This document shows positions 63,924-64,000 of a DNA stretch of 64,000 nucleotides, piece after piece. Both the position numbers and the translations under genes were made by a program. This DNA is from an uncultured Psychrobacter sp. (GTDB lineage: Bacteria; Pseudomonadota; Gammaproteobacteria; Pseudomonadales; Moraxellaceae), in contig CANMUI010000011.1 of assembly GCA_947501045.1 (NCBI GenBank), forward strand, positions 10,599 to 74,598, in the 5' to 3' direction. Position 1 is the first letter of the stretch. The number at the start of each line of letters is the position of its first letter. The notes under the pieces are model-generated. The model did no database searches. It had not been told where the DNA came from and saw nothing but the letters and a program-made list of their open reading frames with translations.

Positions 63924-64000
63924 TGAACTGACCCCCATAAGTTGGACACAATTTATGGGGGTTATTTTATGCGTTACGATCTAGACTTTAAGATCAAAGT
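63924..64000 (+). mobile_element. IS3-family element, left end
   Basis: The terminal sequence TGAACTGACCCCCATAAGTT, continuing GGACAC, matches the usual left inverted repeat pattern of IS3-family elements of the IS150 type (TG-x-ACTGACCCC-x-AAAAGTTGGACA as I recall it). It is followed by the first codons of an OrfA-type transposase. The rest lies beyond the window, so the exact name and right end are unknown. The preceding ACC may be the 3-bp target duplication, which cannot be checked here. Confidence 0.85.
63969..64000 (+). CDS. IS3-family transposase OrfA, start only
   Basis: ATG at 63969 opens a frame that reads MRYDLDFKIK before the window ends. This is the typical start of IS3-family OrfA proteins (M-x-Y-x-x-x-F-K), which bind the element's ends through a helix-turn-helix. 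A G-rich site GGGGG lies about 7 bases upstream but is part of a hairpin (63932-63961). The frame runs off the window. Confidence 0.8.
   Translation, partial: MRYDLDFKIK

Noticed and set aside
1..64000. CRISPR arrays, tRNA or rRNA genes, prophage or defence islands
   Set aside because: Reading both strands showed no regular spaced repeats, no tRNA cloverleaf apart from the tmRNA, no rRNA sequence and no phage or restriction gene.

Overview
The window looks like the chromosome of a Psychrobacter-type gammaproteobacterium (Moraxellaceae). This rests on protein resemblance recalled from memory, moderate-to-low GC with AT-rich spacers, the orders alaS-lysC-csrA and prmA-(DUF3426)-fis-purH, an rpsF-rpsR-rplI cluster without priB, and a one-piece tmRNA whose tag reads ANDETYALAA. 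No search was run, so the genus is an inference. Most of the window is ordinary chromosome. The accessory-looking parts are the first 11 kb and the insertion sequence that starts at the right edge.

Layout. 1-10.9 kb: a surface-protein locus. It holds the 3' end of a DUF11-type secreted protein, then a same-strand set of a small DUF11-like protein, a 700-residue paralogue of the first protein, an 1813-residue protein with DUF11, SdrD-B-like and Ig-like modules ahead of a probable outer-membrane barrel, and a secreted protein of unknown family. 11-16 kb (minus strand): a TetR regulator, an EEP-family phosphohydrolase, a glycine-zipper protein and glycerol kinase. 16.2-22.7 kb: a TolC-like outer-membrane protein, a YihY/BrkB membrane protein, an HlyD-type adaptor and two ABC-2 permeases, with no ATPase gene. 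22.8-29 kb: sthA, a lipoprotein, and the divergent ppsR/ppsA pair (regulator and PEP synthase), then a GYF_2-RDD membrane protein. 30-33.4 kb: ribosomal genes rpsF-rpsR-rplI behind a clear promoter and a foldable leader, a questin-oxidase-like protein, and ssrA (tmRNA).

33.5-42.1 kb: an esterase, a CreB/CreC-type two-component system, a small unknown protein, aroC, prmB, an L,D-transpeptidase with a palindrome in its promoter, and a small membrane protein. 42.5-52.2 kb: a DUF389 membrane protein, alaS, lysC, csrA, a HopJ-family protein, a YeaC/DUF1315 protein, nadK and a BaxI_1 membrane protein. 52.3-57.9 kb: a CcoI/FixI-type copper ATPase and, divergently, PBP1b. 58-64 kb: a lipoprotein with TPR-like repeats, prmA, a zinc-ribbon/DUF3426 protein, fis and purH, then the left end of an IS3-family element that appears to have inserted inside the purH terminator.

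The best candidate for an undescribed system is the surface locus at 1-10.9 kb. Several regulatory structures also merit testing: the purH leader, the rpsF leader, the L,D-transpeptidase promoter palindrome and the BaxI promoter dyad. No CRISPR array, tRNA, rRNA, prophage or recognisable defence system was seen.
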